Shown in pieces: positions 41,740-50,307 of a stretch of 64,000 nucleotides of DNA. The notes under the pieces were generated by a model. The model saw only the letters and a list, made by a program, of their open reading frames with translations, did not search any database and had not been told where the DNA came from. A program made the translations under genes and the position numbers. Positions within the stretch are counted from its first letter, which is position 1, and each line of letters starts with the position of its first letter. Origin of the DNA: Anaerolineae bacterium (GTDB lineage: Bacteria; Chloroflexota; Anaerolineae; 4572-78; J111); assembly GCA_023382535.1 (NCBI GenBank), contig JAHDWA010000032.1:47371-111370 (forward strand), given 5' to 3'.

Positions 41740-43473
41740 ATGCCAGCAGAATTTACGCTTGGAATTGATTTTGGCACTTCGACAACGGCGGTGGCTTTGC
41801 GTGAGCCGGGTAAGCCGCCGATAGCTCTGCCAATTGGCCGGGATGAAGTGACAACCTATATGCCCTCTGTAGTTGCTTTTCGCCAGCCGGGCAACCAGAT
41901 TCTGCTGGGGGAAGAAGCCGAGCAAGCGACGGGTGCAGCCTTTGTGGTTCGTTCCATCAAACGCTGTTTGGGCTGTGATGGCAGTGCTTGCAGCAAAACT
42001 GGTAAATCGGGTCTCAGTGGCTGCAATGGCACAGGTTCGATCAATATTCCAGGCAGCAATCCCATGAAACCGGAACAGATTGCCGCTATGATTGTCGAAG
42101 AGGCGGTCAAGCGAGCAGTGCGAGCAGCTCGTAATACGATCGGGCTTGACCTGGTGGCGCATGAAGTAGCCCTGGCCCAAGAGGTAAATCTGGGTTGTGG
42201 GGCCGCTTTTAGCCTCATCCAGCGTCAATTATTAGTGGAACAGGTGGCCCACAAATTGGGCTTTCAGACGGTTAATCTGCGACACATTGTCGAAGAGCCG
42301 ATCGCGGCAGGTATTAGCTACGCCAAACTGGCCGGAGTAACCAGCGGCCGCGTCTTGATCTACGACTTTGGCGGAGGTACCTTCGACACGGCTATTTTGG
42401 ATGTAGATGTACAGGCCAGTCGGATTACCATTTTGGCAGCCGATGGAGTTCCCTGGCTGGGCGGTGATGACATTGATCAACTTGTTTATGCATACTTTTT
42501 GACCAAAATTGCTGAGGAAAATGGACTGACCCAAGACCAGCTTAAAACGCAGTTAACCGCCTTTGATCAACAAAACCTGCGCCGGATGGCCACTGCGGCT
42601 AAGGAGTCTCTCTCCAGTCAAACCGAATTTGAGGAAGCGCTGTTTTCAGATAGCTTGGGTGTAATTCTGCTTGATTTAAGCCGTTCGCACCTGGAAAAGT
42701 TGGTGCAGGAAAATCGGCAACAGGGTCGTAATCTGCTTGAACGCAGTCTGGATTGTGTTCTTTCAACTTACCGCGCCGCCCAAACTTTTGAACTGGCCCG
42801 AAAAGGAAGGTTGTTAGATACCAGCGAACTGATGTCTCGGAAACTCGAAGATATGGTTCCCGATATTGACCAGGTGGTATTGGTTGGGGGTGTAACCCGA
42901 ATGCCACTGGTGCGACAGCGTCTTATTGACCTCTTTGGTCAGGAGCGCGTGGTCAGCCAGGATGTCGTCGAGCCAATCAATGCGGTAGCCGTGGGTCTGG
43001 CATATCCCAGAGAGTTTGAGCAATTTAGCTTACTACGCCCTCCTTACGCCGTCGAATTAGTTTTATATGATCAGCCCAAAGGACCGCAAGAAATAATCAT
43101 TTTGCACCAGGCGTATGACAAGATGGACTATTTCAGCAAGCTCACCTACAACGTGCTGCCTATTTACGCGACGCCCAAACAGCACGTCGAACGAAGCTAC
43201 AAGCACGCTCGCCTGCGCTTTAGAGGGGAGGGCATCCAGCCGAATGAAATTAACTTGGATCATAAAATAGGTCAAGGGGATCATTTTGTTTGTTTAGATT
43301 TGGGCGGGCGAATGCAACTGAATGGCATTGTTACCCCGGAAAAAATGTTGTGCCATGTGCCCTTGAAGCATCCACTGCAAGAGGGGATTATCCAGGCCCA
43401 AAGAGAACGCCCGGCTCCTGCCTCTAAACGAGATCCAAAGAAAGAAATTGAGGATTTCTTTAGGGAAAATTAA
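41740..43473 (+). CDS. Hsp70/DnaK-like actin-fold ATPase
   Basis: 577 residues. Actin-fold motifs are clear: phosphate-1 FTLGIDFGTSTTAVALREP, phosphate-2 VLIYDFGGGTFDTAILDV near residue 210 and adenosine loop VVLVGGVTRMPLVRQRL near 385. Compared with housekeeping DnaK it has an inserted segment at about 70-100 with four cysteines (RCLGCDGSACSKTGKSGLSG) and a non-standard C-terminus, so it is not the general chaperone. RBS GGAGG stands before the ATG. It is tightly linked to the Gre-N-like protein upstream and to the pentapeptide gene downstream. Hsp70-like proteins embedded in defence islands are known, but the role here is inferred from position only. Confidence 0.9.
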   Translation: MPAEFTLGIDFGTSTTAVALREPGKPPIALPIGRDEVTTYMPSVVAFRQPGNQILLGEEAEQATGAAFVVRSIKRCLGCDGSACSKTGKSGLSGCNGTGSINIPGSNPMKPEQIAAMIVEEAVKRAVRAARNTIGLDLVAHEVALAQEVNLGCGAAFSLIQRQLLVEQVAHKLGFQTVNLRHIVEEPIAAGISYAKLAGVTSGRVLIYDFGGGTFDTAILDVDVQASRITILAADGVPWLGGDDIDQLVYAYFLTKIAEENGLTQDQLKTQLTAFDQQNLRRMATAAKESLSSQTEFEEALFSDSLGVILLDLSRSHLEKLVQENRQQGRNLLERSLDCVLSTYRAAQTFELARKGRLLDTSELMSRKLEDMVPDIDQVVLVGGVTRMPLVRQRLIDLFGQERVVSQDVVEPINAVAVGLAYPREFEQFSLLRPPYAVELVLYDQPKGPQEIIILHQAYDKMDYFSKLTYNVLPIYATPKQHVERSYKHARLRFRGEGIQPNEINLDHKIGQGDHFVCLDLGGRMQLNGIVTPEKMLCHVPLKHPLQEGIIQAQRERPAPASKRDPKKEIEDFFREN

Positions 43474-43500
43474 TGCTGGACTAGGATGGCTATATCCCAA

Positions 43501-43575
43501 CTGTTTTACCTGGACGAAGAGATTGGCCTGAACCTGGAACTACTTTTAATGCTGAAAAATTATATTGCTGTCTAA
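43501..43575 (+). pseudogene. Fragment 1 of an ASCH-associated C-terminal domain
   Basis: Encodes LFYLDEEIGLNLELLLMLKN, closely matching PFYLDEETGLRLALLFLAIK of the gene at 38581. It has no start and soon hits a stop at 43573. Together with the fragment at 44714 it shows that a second copy of this domain once stood here. Confidence 0.7.
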
Positions 43576-43617
43576 CTGCTAACCTGTTTTGACGACTAGT
43601 TTTAGGAGAAGCCTGTC

Positions 43618-44652
43618 ATGAATTTCATCATCAATGAGGATGGTACCGTAGAACTTTACACCCCTGAAAAGATGGCTGAACGCCACAACGAGAAGATGTC
43701 TTCCTCTAAGCTTACGCTCGACGAGCTCGATTCGCGACGTTCAAAGCGTTCCAAGAAATCGAAAAAAGTCTCGGCGACTGGCTCAACCCCAAATTCCACC
43801 TCAGCAGCAGTCCAGCTGCCTGCTCAAGAAGTTCGTTCTGATCTGGTTCCCTGTCCCTATTGTCCATCATTTGTGCGTTTTGATAGACTGGAACGTCACA
43901 TCCATAGGGTCCATGAATCAGGCCAGCCAGCTATACCTAAACCCATTAAACCGAAAATCCGGCTGCCAAAATTGAACCTACAAGCAGGCATCCGGAAAAA
44001 TCAACCCATACGTAAAAGAAACCCGTTGCCCGATAATCAACAACTGCGCCAGCAGCAGCCCGAATTGTTTGACGGGCGACTTAAACGAAAGTGGATCGAG
44101 GAAAAAATTAATACTGCCCGGGCTGAGCAGCGAACGCTTGATTTGGGAGGTATTGATTTGCGGGGTGTACCATTGGATGGAATGGACCTGCATGGTATTT
44201 ACCTGAATAAAGCCAACCTCAGTTTTGCTAATTTGAACCACGCGAATATGCGCGGGGCCTTCATGGTAAAGGCTAACCTGCACGGAGCTAACCTAAGTGG
44301 GGCCGACCTAACCGAAGCAAGTCTTCAAGGCGCAGATTTATCGAATGCTATTTTGGATGGCGCCAAGCTAACTGGGGCCAATTTAACGGGAGCCAATTTG
44401 CAGGGCGTTGACTTGACCAAAGCTGAGCGAAAAATACCTTCCTCATCACAATCTGGTCGGATCAAGTTCAAAAAAGGAAAACGACCAGCTTACGCTGATA
44501 ACCGGGACATGACTAAAGAAAAAGTTTACCAATCCTTTTATGAAACCCGTGATGGGAGTAAGGGATTAGGGCACATGCGCCGTGACATTGATGGCACCTT
44601 CGGCTCATATCCCCTCCACGATCCTTATGGTGATGAAGCGGAATCCGATTAA
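43618..44652 (+). CDS. Zinc-finger pentapeptide-repeat protein
   Basis: 344 residues. A C2H2-like finger at about 75-100 (LVPCPYCPSFVRFDRLERHI, then HRVHES) is followed by a basic, Pro/Lys-rich linker and a pentapeptide-repeat helix at about 180-270. The repeats have the A(N/D)LxxA pattern (MDLHGIYLNKANLSFANLNH, ANLHGANLSGADLTEASLQG). The C-terminal tail is charged. The right-handed quadrilateral helix can mimic DNA (as in Qnr/MfpA), which would fit a DNA-linked partner. RBS AGGAGA is in front of the ATG. Fragments of an ASCH-associated domain gene flank it on both sides, so this gene may have inserted into that gene. Function unproven. Confidence 0.8.
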   Translation: MNFIINEDGTVELYTPEKMAERHNEKMSSSKLTLDELDSRRSKRSKKSKKVSATGSTPNSTSAAVQLPAQEVRSDLVPCPYCPSFVRFDRLERHIHRVHESGQPAIPKPIKPKIRLPKLNLQAGIRKNQPIRKRNPLPDNQQLRQQQPELFDGRLKRKWIEEKINTARAEQRTLDLGGIDLRGVPLDGMDLHGIYLNKANLSFANLNHANMRGAFMVKANLHGANLSGADLTEASLQGADLSNAILDGAKLTGANLTGANLQGVDLTKAERKIPSSSQSGRIKFKKGKRPAYADNRDMTKEKVYQSFYETRDGSKGLGHMRRDIDGTFGSYPLHDPYGDEAESD

Positions 44653-44713
44653 AACCGCCGAGAATCAAAGACTTATAGGTAATCATGAGGTCATTTCCAG
44701 CGATCTGCTAGCC

Positions 44714-44815
44714 AGACCCTCTGAAGAAGCCTATTTCTGGTTCAGTAAATGCACCACTCATGCATCCGTGGCTAATGTTCAACGCACCTCGCGAATTTTG
44801 CTCGCGGGTGAGTAG
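44714..44815 (+). pseudogene. Fragment 2 of an ASCH-associated C-terminal domain
   Basis: Encodes SEEAYFWFSKCTTHASVANV followed by QRTSRILLAGE and a TAG stop, the same ending as the gene at 38581 (SEEAYYWFSKCTASTSAANA). DNA identity is moderate, so the duplication is old. No start codon or upstream domain remains on this side. Confidence 0.75.
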
Positions 44816-44843
44816 CTCTTAAGGTTGGGGAGGAACACAGCGA

Positions 44844-45980
44844 ATGGGAGTATTTGTCAAGACGATATCAGATTTAGTAGCCTTATTTCTACAAGCACTA
44901 CGTTTATCGGTCATTTTGCCAGCGGTTGTTTTTGTTGGATTAAATGTAACATTGGTGGTTCCAAGGCTGAGGGATACCATCTTGTATCAAAATTTGGGCC
45001 TCAGCGATGAGCAAGAACCAGTAACAGTCGTTGTTTTCCTGTGCATCCTTTTGGTTGGTTATGCATTAGCAGTAGCTAATATTCCGATTATTCGTTTTTT
45101 TGAGGGATATCCTTGGCTGACTTTTGGGCTTGGTGCTCGATTGCGTCTAAGCCATGCCCGTCGAATAGCTTACCTGCAAGAGCAGATAGAGGAACTAGAT
45201 AATCAAATTCGGGCCTGTCAAGAAGAGATAAAAGATGAACGGGAAAGAGAAGTCCAAGCGCGGGAAGAGCAAAATGAACTAAAGGCAGGCAGAGCTAGAA
45301 GAACAGTAAAAGTAGTAAACGATGAAATGAATCGGTACCAGATGAGGAAAAACCTCTATATTGCGGAGTTATCCTGGACTTATCCCCACCACCAACCTTG
45401 GCGTCTTTTGCCTACTCGATTGGGCAATGTTATCGCTGCTGCTGAAGAGTATTCCAGCCATTTATATGGTCTCGATGCGGTTACTTTCTGGCCTTTCCTT
45501 ACCCCAATCTTGACCCAGAAAGGGTATGCTCCATTTGTCGAACGAGAAAAGGCCACTTTTGACTTCCTGCTCAATATGGTGGTGATCACGCTCATTTTTG
45601 GAGCAGAGCTTATTTATTTAGATGTTCTTCTCTATCGATCTGATTTTTGGACTTTTATATGGACCACTTTTTTTAAGTTATTCATAACTTTAATCTTAGC
45701 CTTCTCTTTCTACTTCTTATCCATTCAAGGCGCTTTGAGTTGGGGCTATACAATTCGTACTGCTTGTGTCCTCTATCGTGACCAGCTCCGCCAGCAGCTT
45801 GGGCTGAGCAAACCGGAAGGTTTCTATCAAGAGCAAATTATGTGGAAACAAGCCACTCGGTTTTTTCTGGATCATGATATTACGCCAGGTAATTATATCT
45901 TTGATTACAGTCGTAGAGCTACAGATATTTCCCTGGAAATATCCGTAACTGAGGACTCCACATCATCTTCAAATGAATAG
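44844..45980 (+). CDS. Four-helix membrane protein with coiled coil
   Basis: Unrecognised 378-residue protein. Hydrophobic helices at about 13-35 (LRLSVILPAVVFVGLNVTLV) and 62-85, a coiled coil at about 108-165 (LQEQIEELDNQIRACQEEIK), then helices near 246-265 and 275-300 (FFKLFITLILAFSFYFLSIQ). The rest is soluble, inside. RBS GGGGAGG precedes the ATG. It lies with two other membrane or exported genes at the end of the AT-richer block. The layout resembles sensor or anchor proteins. I cannot name a family. Confidence 0.6.
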   Translation: MGVFVKTISDLVALFLQALRLSVILPAVVFVGLNVTLVVPRLRDTILYQNLGLSDEQEPVTVVVFLCILLVGYALAVANIPIIRFFEGYPWLTFGLGARLRLSHARRIAYLQEQIEELDNQIRACQEEIKDEREREVQAREEQNELKAGRARRTVKVVNDEMNRYQMRKNLYIAELSWTYPHHQPWRLLPTRLGNVIAAAEEYSSHLYGLDAVTFWPFLTPILTQKGYAPFVEREKATFDFLLNMVVITLIFGAELIYLDVLLYRSDFWTFIWTTFFKLFITLILAFSFYFLSIQGALSWGYTIRTACVLYRDQLRQQLGLSKPEGFYQEQIMWKQATRFFLDHDITPGNYIFDYSRRATDISLEISVTEDSTSSSNE

Positions 45981-46018
45981 TGGAAGCTTATCCGTAATAC
46001 TATAGGAGTGAGGGATTC

Positions 46019-46348
46019 ATGAAAAACATTTTTCAGTGGTTATTAAACTTGTTGGGCTGGGGGGTGCCAGGAATACTGATGATGTCAGGAAGTTTGACTG
46101 GTACAGGTGGTAGTAGTGGGTCTGGCCAAGATCCTCGCAAGTTCTCTAAGATAAAAGAGCTGAGAACTAGGCTCGACTCCGCTGAACTAGACCTTAATAA
46201 CCACCAGCCAAGTCATGCCCTTTATAATTTGGAGCGGGCTGACGAAATTGTGCAGGAGTTGCACACGCATACCCCTGAGGTTGAAAATTTATTAGATTTG
46301 AAGAAACAGCTTTGGGAAAGATACCATAAGATAAAGAAACAACCATAA
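46019..46348 (+). CDS. Small membrane-anchored hypothetical
   Basis: 109 residues. A hydrophobic helix at about 5-25 (FQWLLNLLGWGVPGILMMSG), a Gly/Ser linker, then a helical charged domain with tetratricopeptide-like character (ELRTRLDSAELDLNNHQPSH, ALYNLERADEIVQELH). RBS GAGTGAGGG precedes the ATG at 46019. It follows the four-helix protein by 38 bp and probably co-functions at the membrane. Confidence 0.6.
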   Translation: MKNIFQWLLNLLGWGVPGILMMSGSLTGTGGSSGSGQDPRKFSKIKELRTRLDSAELDLNNHQPSHALYNLERADEIVQELHTHTPEVENLLDLKKQLWERYHKIKKQP

Positions 46349-46389
46349 AACGAATTCTACTGATATAATAACAACTATCGAGAACTCTA

Positions 46390-47205
46390 ATGATAGAGTC
46401 AAGCTCCCCTGACGAGACGGTTACACAGAATCATCTCGATGATAAACCTACACGTTTTGATCAGTTTTGGTGGCAAACGCATAATTTGGCCACCTTAACT
46501 GTATTTGTGTTACTTATTATCGCGTGTGGTTTGGCGACCTTTCTTTTCAGGCCCTTATTTGCGCCAGCCAACGAAACTAGCCAAGCATCATTGCCGCAAA
46601 TAAATCCTGGCGCTCAGTTTATTCAGAATTCTAGTGTTCTATACTACGTTGAACGATCTCCTGGTCTTAAAACGACCGATATTTTCGCCCGCCCGATTAC
46701 CACAACAACTCCCATCACCCCTCAAAATCTTACCCTCAGTCCCAATTATTCTGAACTTCAACCTGTCGTAGCCCCAGATGGTGAACAACTTGCCTTCTTC
46801 TCCGTCAGCCAAACCGGAGATCGTAGTTTGCGCGTCTTACAACCTGGCCATATTTCTATTGATGTAACTTACCATAGTGGCGCGAGTGATCTGGCCAGTG
46901 ACTGTCAAATGGTTCTGGACAAACCACCCCTCTGGAGTCCGGATAGTCAGTGGCTAGCTTTTCTGGTCGAATGTGGCCCTGAAACCGACCAGATGACCAA
47001 ACTATTTGTAGCCAGCGTGACTGGCTCAATGGTAAAACGAATCAGTGAAAGTGGTTATCAGATTGCCCAGGTAAGCTGGCAAGATGCCCAGACTCTCATT
47101 TATAGTGAACAACGACCGGACAAGACAGAGGCGATTTATCAGGCTTCGACGATTGACCCTCAAGCGCAGCCAAACCTAATCAAACTAGTGGCTGCCCCAG
47201 ATTAG
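46390..47205 (+). CDS. Membrane-anchored beta-propeller-like protein
   Basis: 271 residues. One transmembrane helix at about 35-58 (LATLTVFVLLIIACGLATFL) is followed by an outside domain with TolB/WD40-like blades (SELQPVVAPDGEQLAFFSVS, PLWSPDSQWLAFLVECGPET, QDAQTLIYSEQRPDKTEAIY). No catalytic residues were found. It ends the three-gene membrane set before the DUF1156 gene. The propeller may bind a ligand or another protein. Confidence 0.65.
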   Translation: MIESSSPDETVTQNHLDDKPTRFDQFWWQTHNLATLTVFVLLIIACGLATFLFRPLFAPANETSQASLPQINPGAQFIQNSSVLYYVERSPGLKTTDIFARPITTTTPITPQNLTLSPNYSELQPVVAPDGEQLAFFSVSQTGDRSLRVLQPGHISIDVTYHSGASDLASDCQMVLDKPPLWSPDSQWLAFLVECGPETDQMTKLFVASVTGSMVKRISESGYQIAQVSWQDAQTLIYSEQRPDKTEAIYQASTIDPQAQPNLIKLVAAPD

Positions 47206-47298
47206 ATAAGACACAATAGGTTAGCACCATCATATGGGAATGAGCAAACAGATTAACGTTTTAACATTGCAGGAAATCGAGATAAGGACCACTAGCTA

Positions 47299-50200
47299 AT
47301 GTCCCATCCTCAATCCAAAATCCAAAATTCCCCACCCCCCACCCTCATCGAGTCCTGGCTGCCCATCGAAGCCATTGGCGTCGAGAGCCAGCGCGAGCGG
47401 GGAGCCAGCAGCGCCCTGCCACCGCTCTACTTCTTGCACGTCTGGTGGGCGCGTCGTCCTCTCATCACCAGCCGTGCGGCGATTTTAGCCGGTTTATTGC
47501 CGCCTTGGTCTGAAGATTGGCCTGATTCTCTCCGCCAAAAGTTTCCCACCAAAGAAATCTACCACGCCTGGTTCCAACGCCTGCTCGGCATCCTGGGCGA
47601 TCCTGTGGCTGGACGCAAATTGATTCAATGGGCCAACCAGCGCGGCACGCAACTCAAAGAAAATCCTTATGGCGGCGCACCCCGTGCCTTCATTGTCAAT
47701 CCATCCGAAGATGGCCTAGTCACCATGCTTGACCTGTTGGAGCAGCAGTGGGACATACGGGAGATTGCCGTGATGGATCCGATGGCCGGGGGTGGTTCCA
47801 TCCCTTTTGAAGCCCTGCGTTACGGCTTCACTACCCTGGCTAACGAACTCAACCCTGTCGCCTCAGTTGTACTGAAAGCCACCCTAGATTTTCCAGCTCG
47901 CTTTGGTCCTGCCCTGACCGAAGATATCCGCAAATGGGGTGGTGAATGGGCCAAACGCATGCAGACTCGCCTCGCCGAATTCTTCCCAAAGCAATCAGGT
48001 GAAAATATTCAAGCTTATATTTGGGCGCGCACAATTGCGTGCCCTTCAACTGGAAAAGTTGTGCCACTTTCTCCCCATTGGTGGTTAAGCAAAGAGCCGC
48101 CTATTGCCGTGTCTCTTCGTACCGACCCCACCTGGAATACCCCGCAGTTTGAGACTGTTCGTGGGGACGCAATTGACTTTAACCCTGATGAGGGTACTAT
48201 CAGCCGGGGTGTGGGCCGTTCCCCCTGGACGGGTGAAGCCATTGATGGAGATTACATCAAACGCGAAGCCCAGGCTGGGCGTATGGGACAGCTACTTTAC
48301 GCCATTGTGCTCAAACAGCCTAGTGGTTTCAGCTTTCGTGCTCCAACCGAAGCGGATTTAGCGGCTGCTAGTCTTGCTGAAGAAACATTGGCTCAAAAAT
48401 TGCCTTCTTGGGAAGCAGCCGGATTTGTGCCAACCGAGCCCAGGCAAGTTGGTCGAGCAGATTGGGCCGCAGAAATCTATGGCTTGAAAACTTGGGCTAC
48501 CTCATTTGCTCCACGTCAACTTCTCTCTTTAATCACTTTTCTTGAGTCAATGGAGCAACTGGGTGTAGAAATACGACAAGAGATGAATGAGGAACGAGCG
48601 GCCGCGGTGGAAACTTATCTGGGCATTATGCTGGATAAAGCTGCCATTTATAACAACCGCTCTTGCCGTTTCGATCCCAATCGTGGTATTCGCAGTATCT
48701 TTGACCGCCATGATTTCGGTTTTGTGTGGAGTCATGCCGAATTTGACGCCTCGGCTAACTTGCTCCCGTGGGTAGTCGGTCAGGTAGCTGACGCCTACAA
48801 AGAACTCGCAAAACTGACCGCTTCCACCCAACTATCCCTCTGGAACACCGCCAGCAAGCCGCCGGTGGAGCGCCTGCAAATCAGCCAGGGCAGCGCCACT
48901 GATCTGAATCACATTTCCAGCGGCTCCGTCCACCACATCTGTGTGGACCCGCCCTACTACGACAACGTCATGTACGCCGAGTTGAGCGACTTCTTCTACG
49001 TCTGGCTCAAGCGCAGCGTCGGCCACCTTTACCCCGATTTTTTCCGCGATGAATTAACCAACAAAGATGACGAGGCCGTAGCCAATGCGGCCCGCTTCGC
49101 CGCCTTTGGGGCCAAAAAGAAGCCCTTGGCCCAGCAGGATTACGAACGCAAAATGGTCGCCGCCTTCCGCGAGATGCATCGCGTTCTGCGTGACGACGGC
49201 GTGCTGACCGTCATGTTCACCCACAAGCAGGTCGAAGCCTGGGACACCCTGGCCACCGCCCTGATCGGGGCCGGCTTCACCATCAAAGCCTCCTGGCCCG
49301 TCCACACCGAGTCGGAGCACTCGCTCCACCAGGCCAAGAAGAATGCGGCGGCAAGTACGATCTTGCTGGTCTGTCGTAAAAGGCCAGCAGGGGAGCAGGG
49401 GGGCAGAGGGGCAAGGGAGAGTTTCTCCTCTGCTCCCCCGCTCCCCCGCCCCCTTGCTCCGGTCTGGTGGGATGACATCAAAGGCCGCGTCCGCAGCGTT
49501 GCCCGCGAAAAGGCCGCCGAGTTCGCGGCGCAGGGTATCGGCGGGGTGGATTTGTACATCAGCACCTTTGGCCCGGTGCTGGCGGTCATCTCGGAGCAGT
49601 GGCCGGTGCTGACCAGTGAAGTGGACGAGAAAAGCGGCCAGCCCAAACCGCTCCGGCCCGAAATCGCCCTCGACCTGGCCCGCGAAGAGGTCATCGCTCT
49701 GCGCAAGCAGGGGTTGCTGCTGGGCCGAGATATTCAGTTCGACCCTATTACCGACTGGTACCTGATGGCCTGGGACGCCTTCAAAGCCGAAGAGTTCCCG
49801 GCCGACGAGGCGCGCAAGCTGGCCCTGGCCCTCGGCCTGGACGTGGAGAAAGAGTTGATCCAGCGCAAGCGGGTCATCAGCAAAAAGAGCAGCTCGGTGG
49901 TGCTGCAACAGCCCAAACAGCGCCGCCGCAAGGGCCTGGCCGACCCGGAGGCCGACAGCTTCGATACCTGGCTCGACGCCGCTCACGCGGTCATGCTCAT
50001 TTATGAAGAGGATGGGGCCACCGCCACCGCCGCCTTCCTCAAGCGCACCGGCCTGGCCAGCGACGGCGTTTTCAAAGCCTGCCTGCAAGCCCTGCTCAAC
50101 GCTATCCCCCGCACCCGGCTCAAAGGCAAATTCGTCCGCCCCGAAGCCGAGGTGTTGGATAATCTGCGCCTGGCCTTTTTTGAGGAGTTGATCATGCCAG

Positions 50201-50307
50201 TGGAGGAGGAGCGGGAGGTCGAGTCGGTGCGGCAGTTGGAGTTGTTTGGGAGCGAGGGGGAGACTGATATCGAAGAAGACAAGGAAGAAGAAGCAGATGG
50301 CGGATGA
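47299..50307 (+). CDS. DUF1156 adenine-specific DNA methyltransferase, defence-associated
   Basis: 1002 residues. The N-terminal DUF1156 region has LIESWLPIEAIGVESQRERG and PLYFLHVWWARRPLITSRAA, where a conserved W-ARRP segment occurs. A SAM-like loop MDPMAGGGSIPFEALRYG lies near 159, and the N6-adenine catalytic motif VDPPYYDNVMY near 550. The helical remainder runs to an acidic tail (EGETDIEEDKEEEADGG). Codons 3-12 come from an AATCCAAAATCC repeat, and residues about 695-720 from a palindromic repeat. GC content drops from about 60% to 42-48% between roughly 48000 and 48800, then recovers, so the middle may have been replaced. It pairs with the DUF499 ATPase and SNF2 helicase, and the next gene overlaps its end by 11 bp. 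It likely marks self DNA. Confidence 0.93.
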   Translation: MSHPQSKIQNSPPPTLIESWLPIEAIGVESQRERGASSALPPLYFLHVWWARRPLITSRAAILAGLLPPWSEDWPDSLRQKFPTKEIYHAWFQRLLGILGDPVAGRKLIQWANQRGTQLKENPYGGAPRAFIVNPSEDGLVTMLDLLEQQWDIREIAVMDPMAGGGSIPFEALRYGFTTLANELNPVASVVLKATLDFPARFGPALTEDIRKWGGEWAKRMQTRLAEFFPKQSGENIQAYIWARTIACPSTGKVVPLSPHWWLSKEPPIAVSLRTDPTWNTPQFETVRGDAIDFNPDEGTISRGVGRSPWTGEAIDGDYIKREAQAGRMGQLLYAIVLKQPSGFSFRAPTEADLAAASLAEETLAQKLPSWEAAGFVPTEPRQVGRADWAAEIYGLKTWATSFAPRQLLSLITFLESMEQLGVEIRQEMNEERAAAVETYLGIMLDKAAIYNNRSCRFDPNRGIRSIFDRHDFGFVWSHAEFDASANLLPWVVGQVADAYKELAKLTASTQLSLWNTASKPPVERLQISQGSATDLNHISSGSVHHICVDPPYYDNVMYAELSDFFYVWLKRSVGHLYPDFFRDELTNKDDEAVANAARFAAFGAKKKPLAQQDYERKMVAAFREMHRVLRDDGVLTVMFTHKQVEAWDTLATALIGAGFTIKASWPVHTESEHSLHQAKKNAAASTILLVCRKRPAGEQGGRGARESFSSAPPLPRPLAPVWWDDIKGRVRSVAREKAAEFAAQGIGGVDLYISTFGPVLAVISEQWPVLTSEVDEKSGQPKPLRPEIALDLAREEVIALRKQGLLLGRDIQFDPITDWYLMAWDAFKAEEFPADEARKLALALGLDVEKELIQRKRVISKKSSSVVLQQPKQRRRKGLADPEADSFDTWLDAAHAVMLIYEEDGATATAAFLKRTGLASDGVFKACLQALLNAIPRTRLKGKFVRPEAEVLDNLRLAFFEELIMPVEEEREVESVRQLELFGSEGETDIEEDKEEEADGG
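49381..49463. repeat. In-frame palindromic repeat inside DUF1156 gene
   Basis: Left arm AGCAGGGGAGCAGGGGGGCA then GAGGGGCAAGGGAGAG, right arm CTCCTCTGCTCCCCCGCTCC then CCCGCCCCCTTGC. The arms are near-complementary with a 4-base centre. It encodes about 27 Gly/Arg/Pro/Ser residues and keeps the frame. The same motif stands free at 38465. Confidence 0.7.

Noticed and set aside
39517..44815. Integrative element that regenerated the ASCH gene's 3' end
   Set aside because: The two copies of the 3' end are too diverged at DNA level to be direct attachment repeats, and no integrase is present; an old duplication fits better.
49054..50088. 344-residue minus-strand frame within the DUF1156 gene
   Set aside because: It overlaps recognised methyltransferase sequence and is explained by high GC content.
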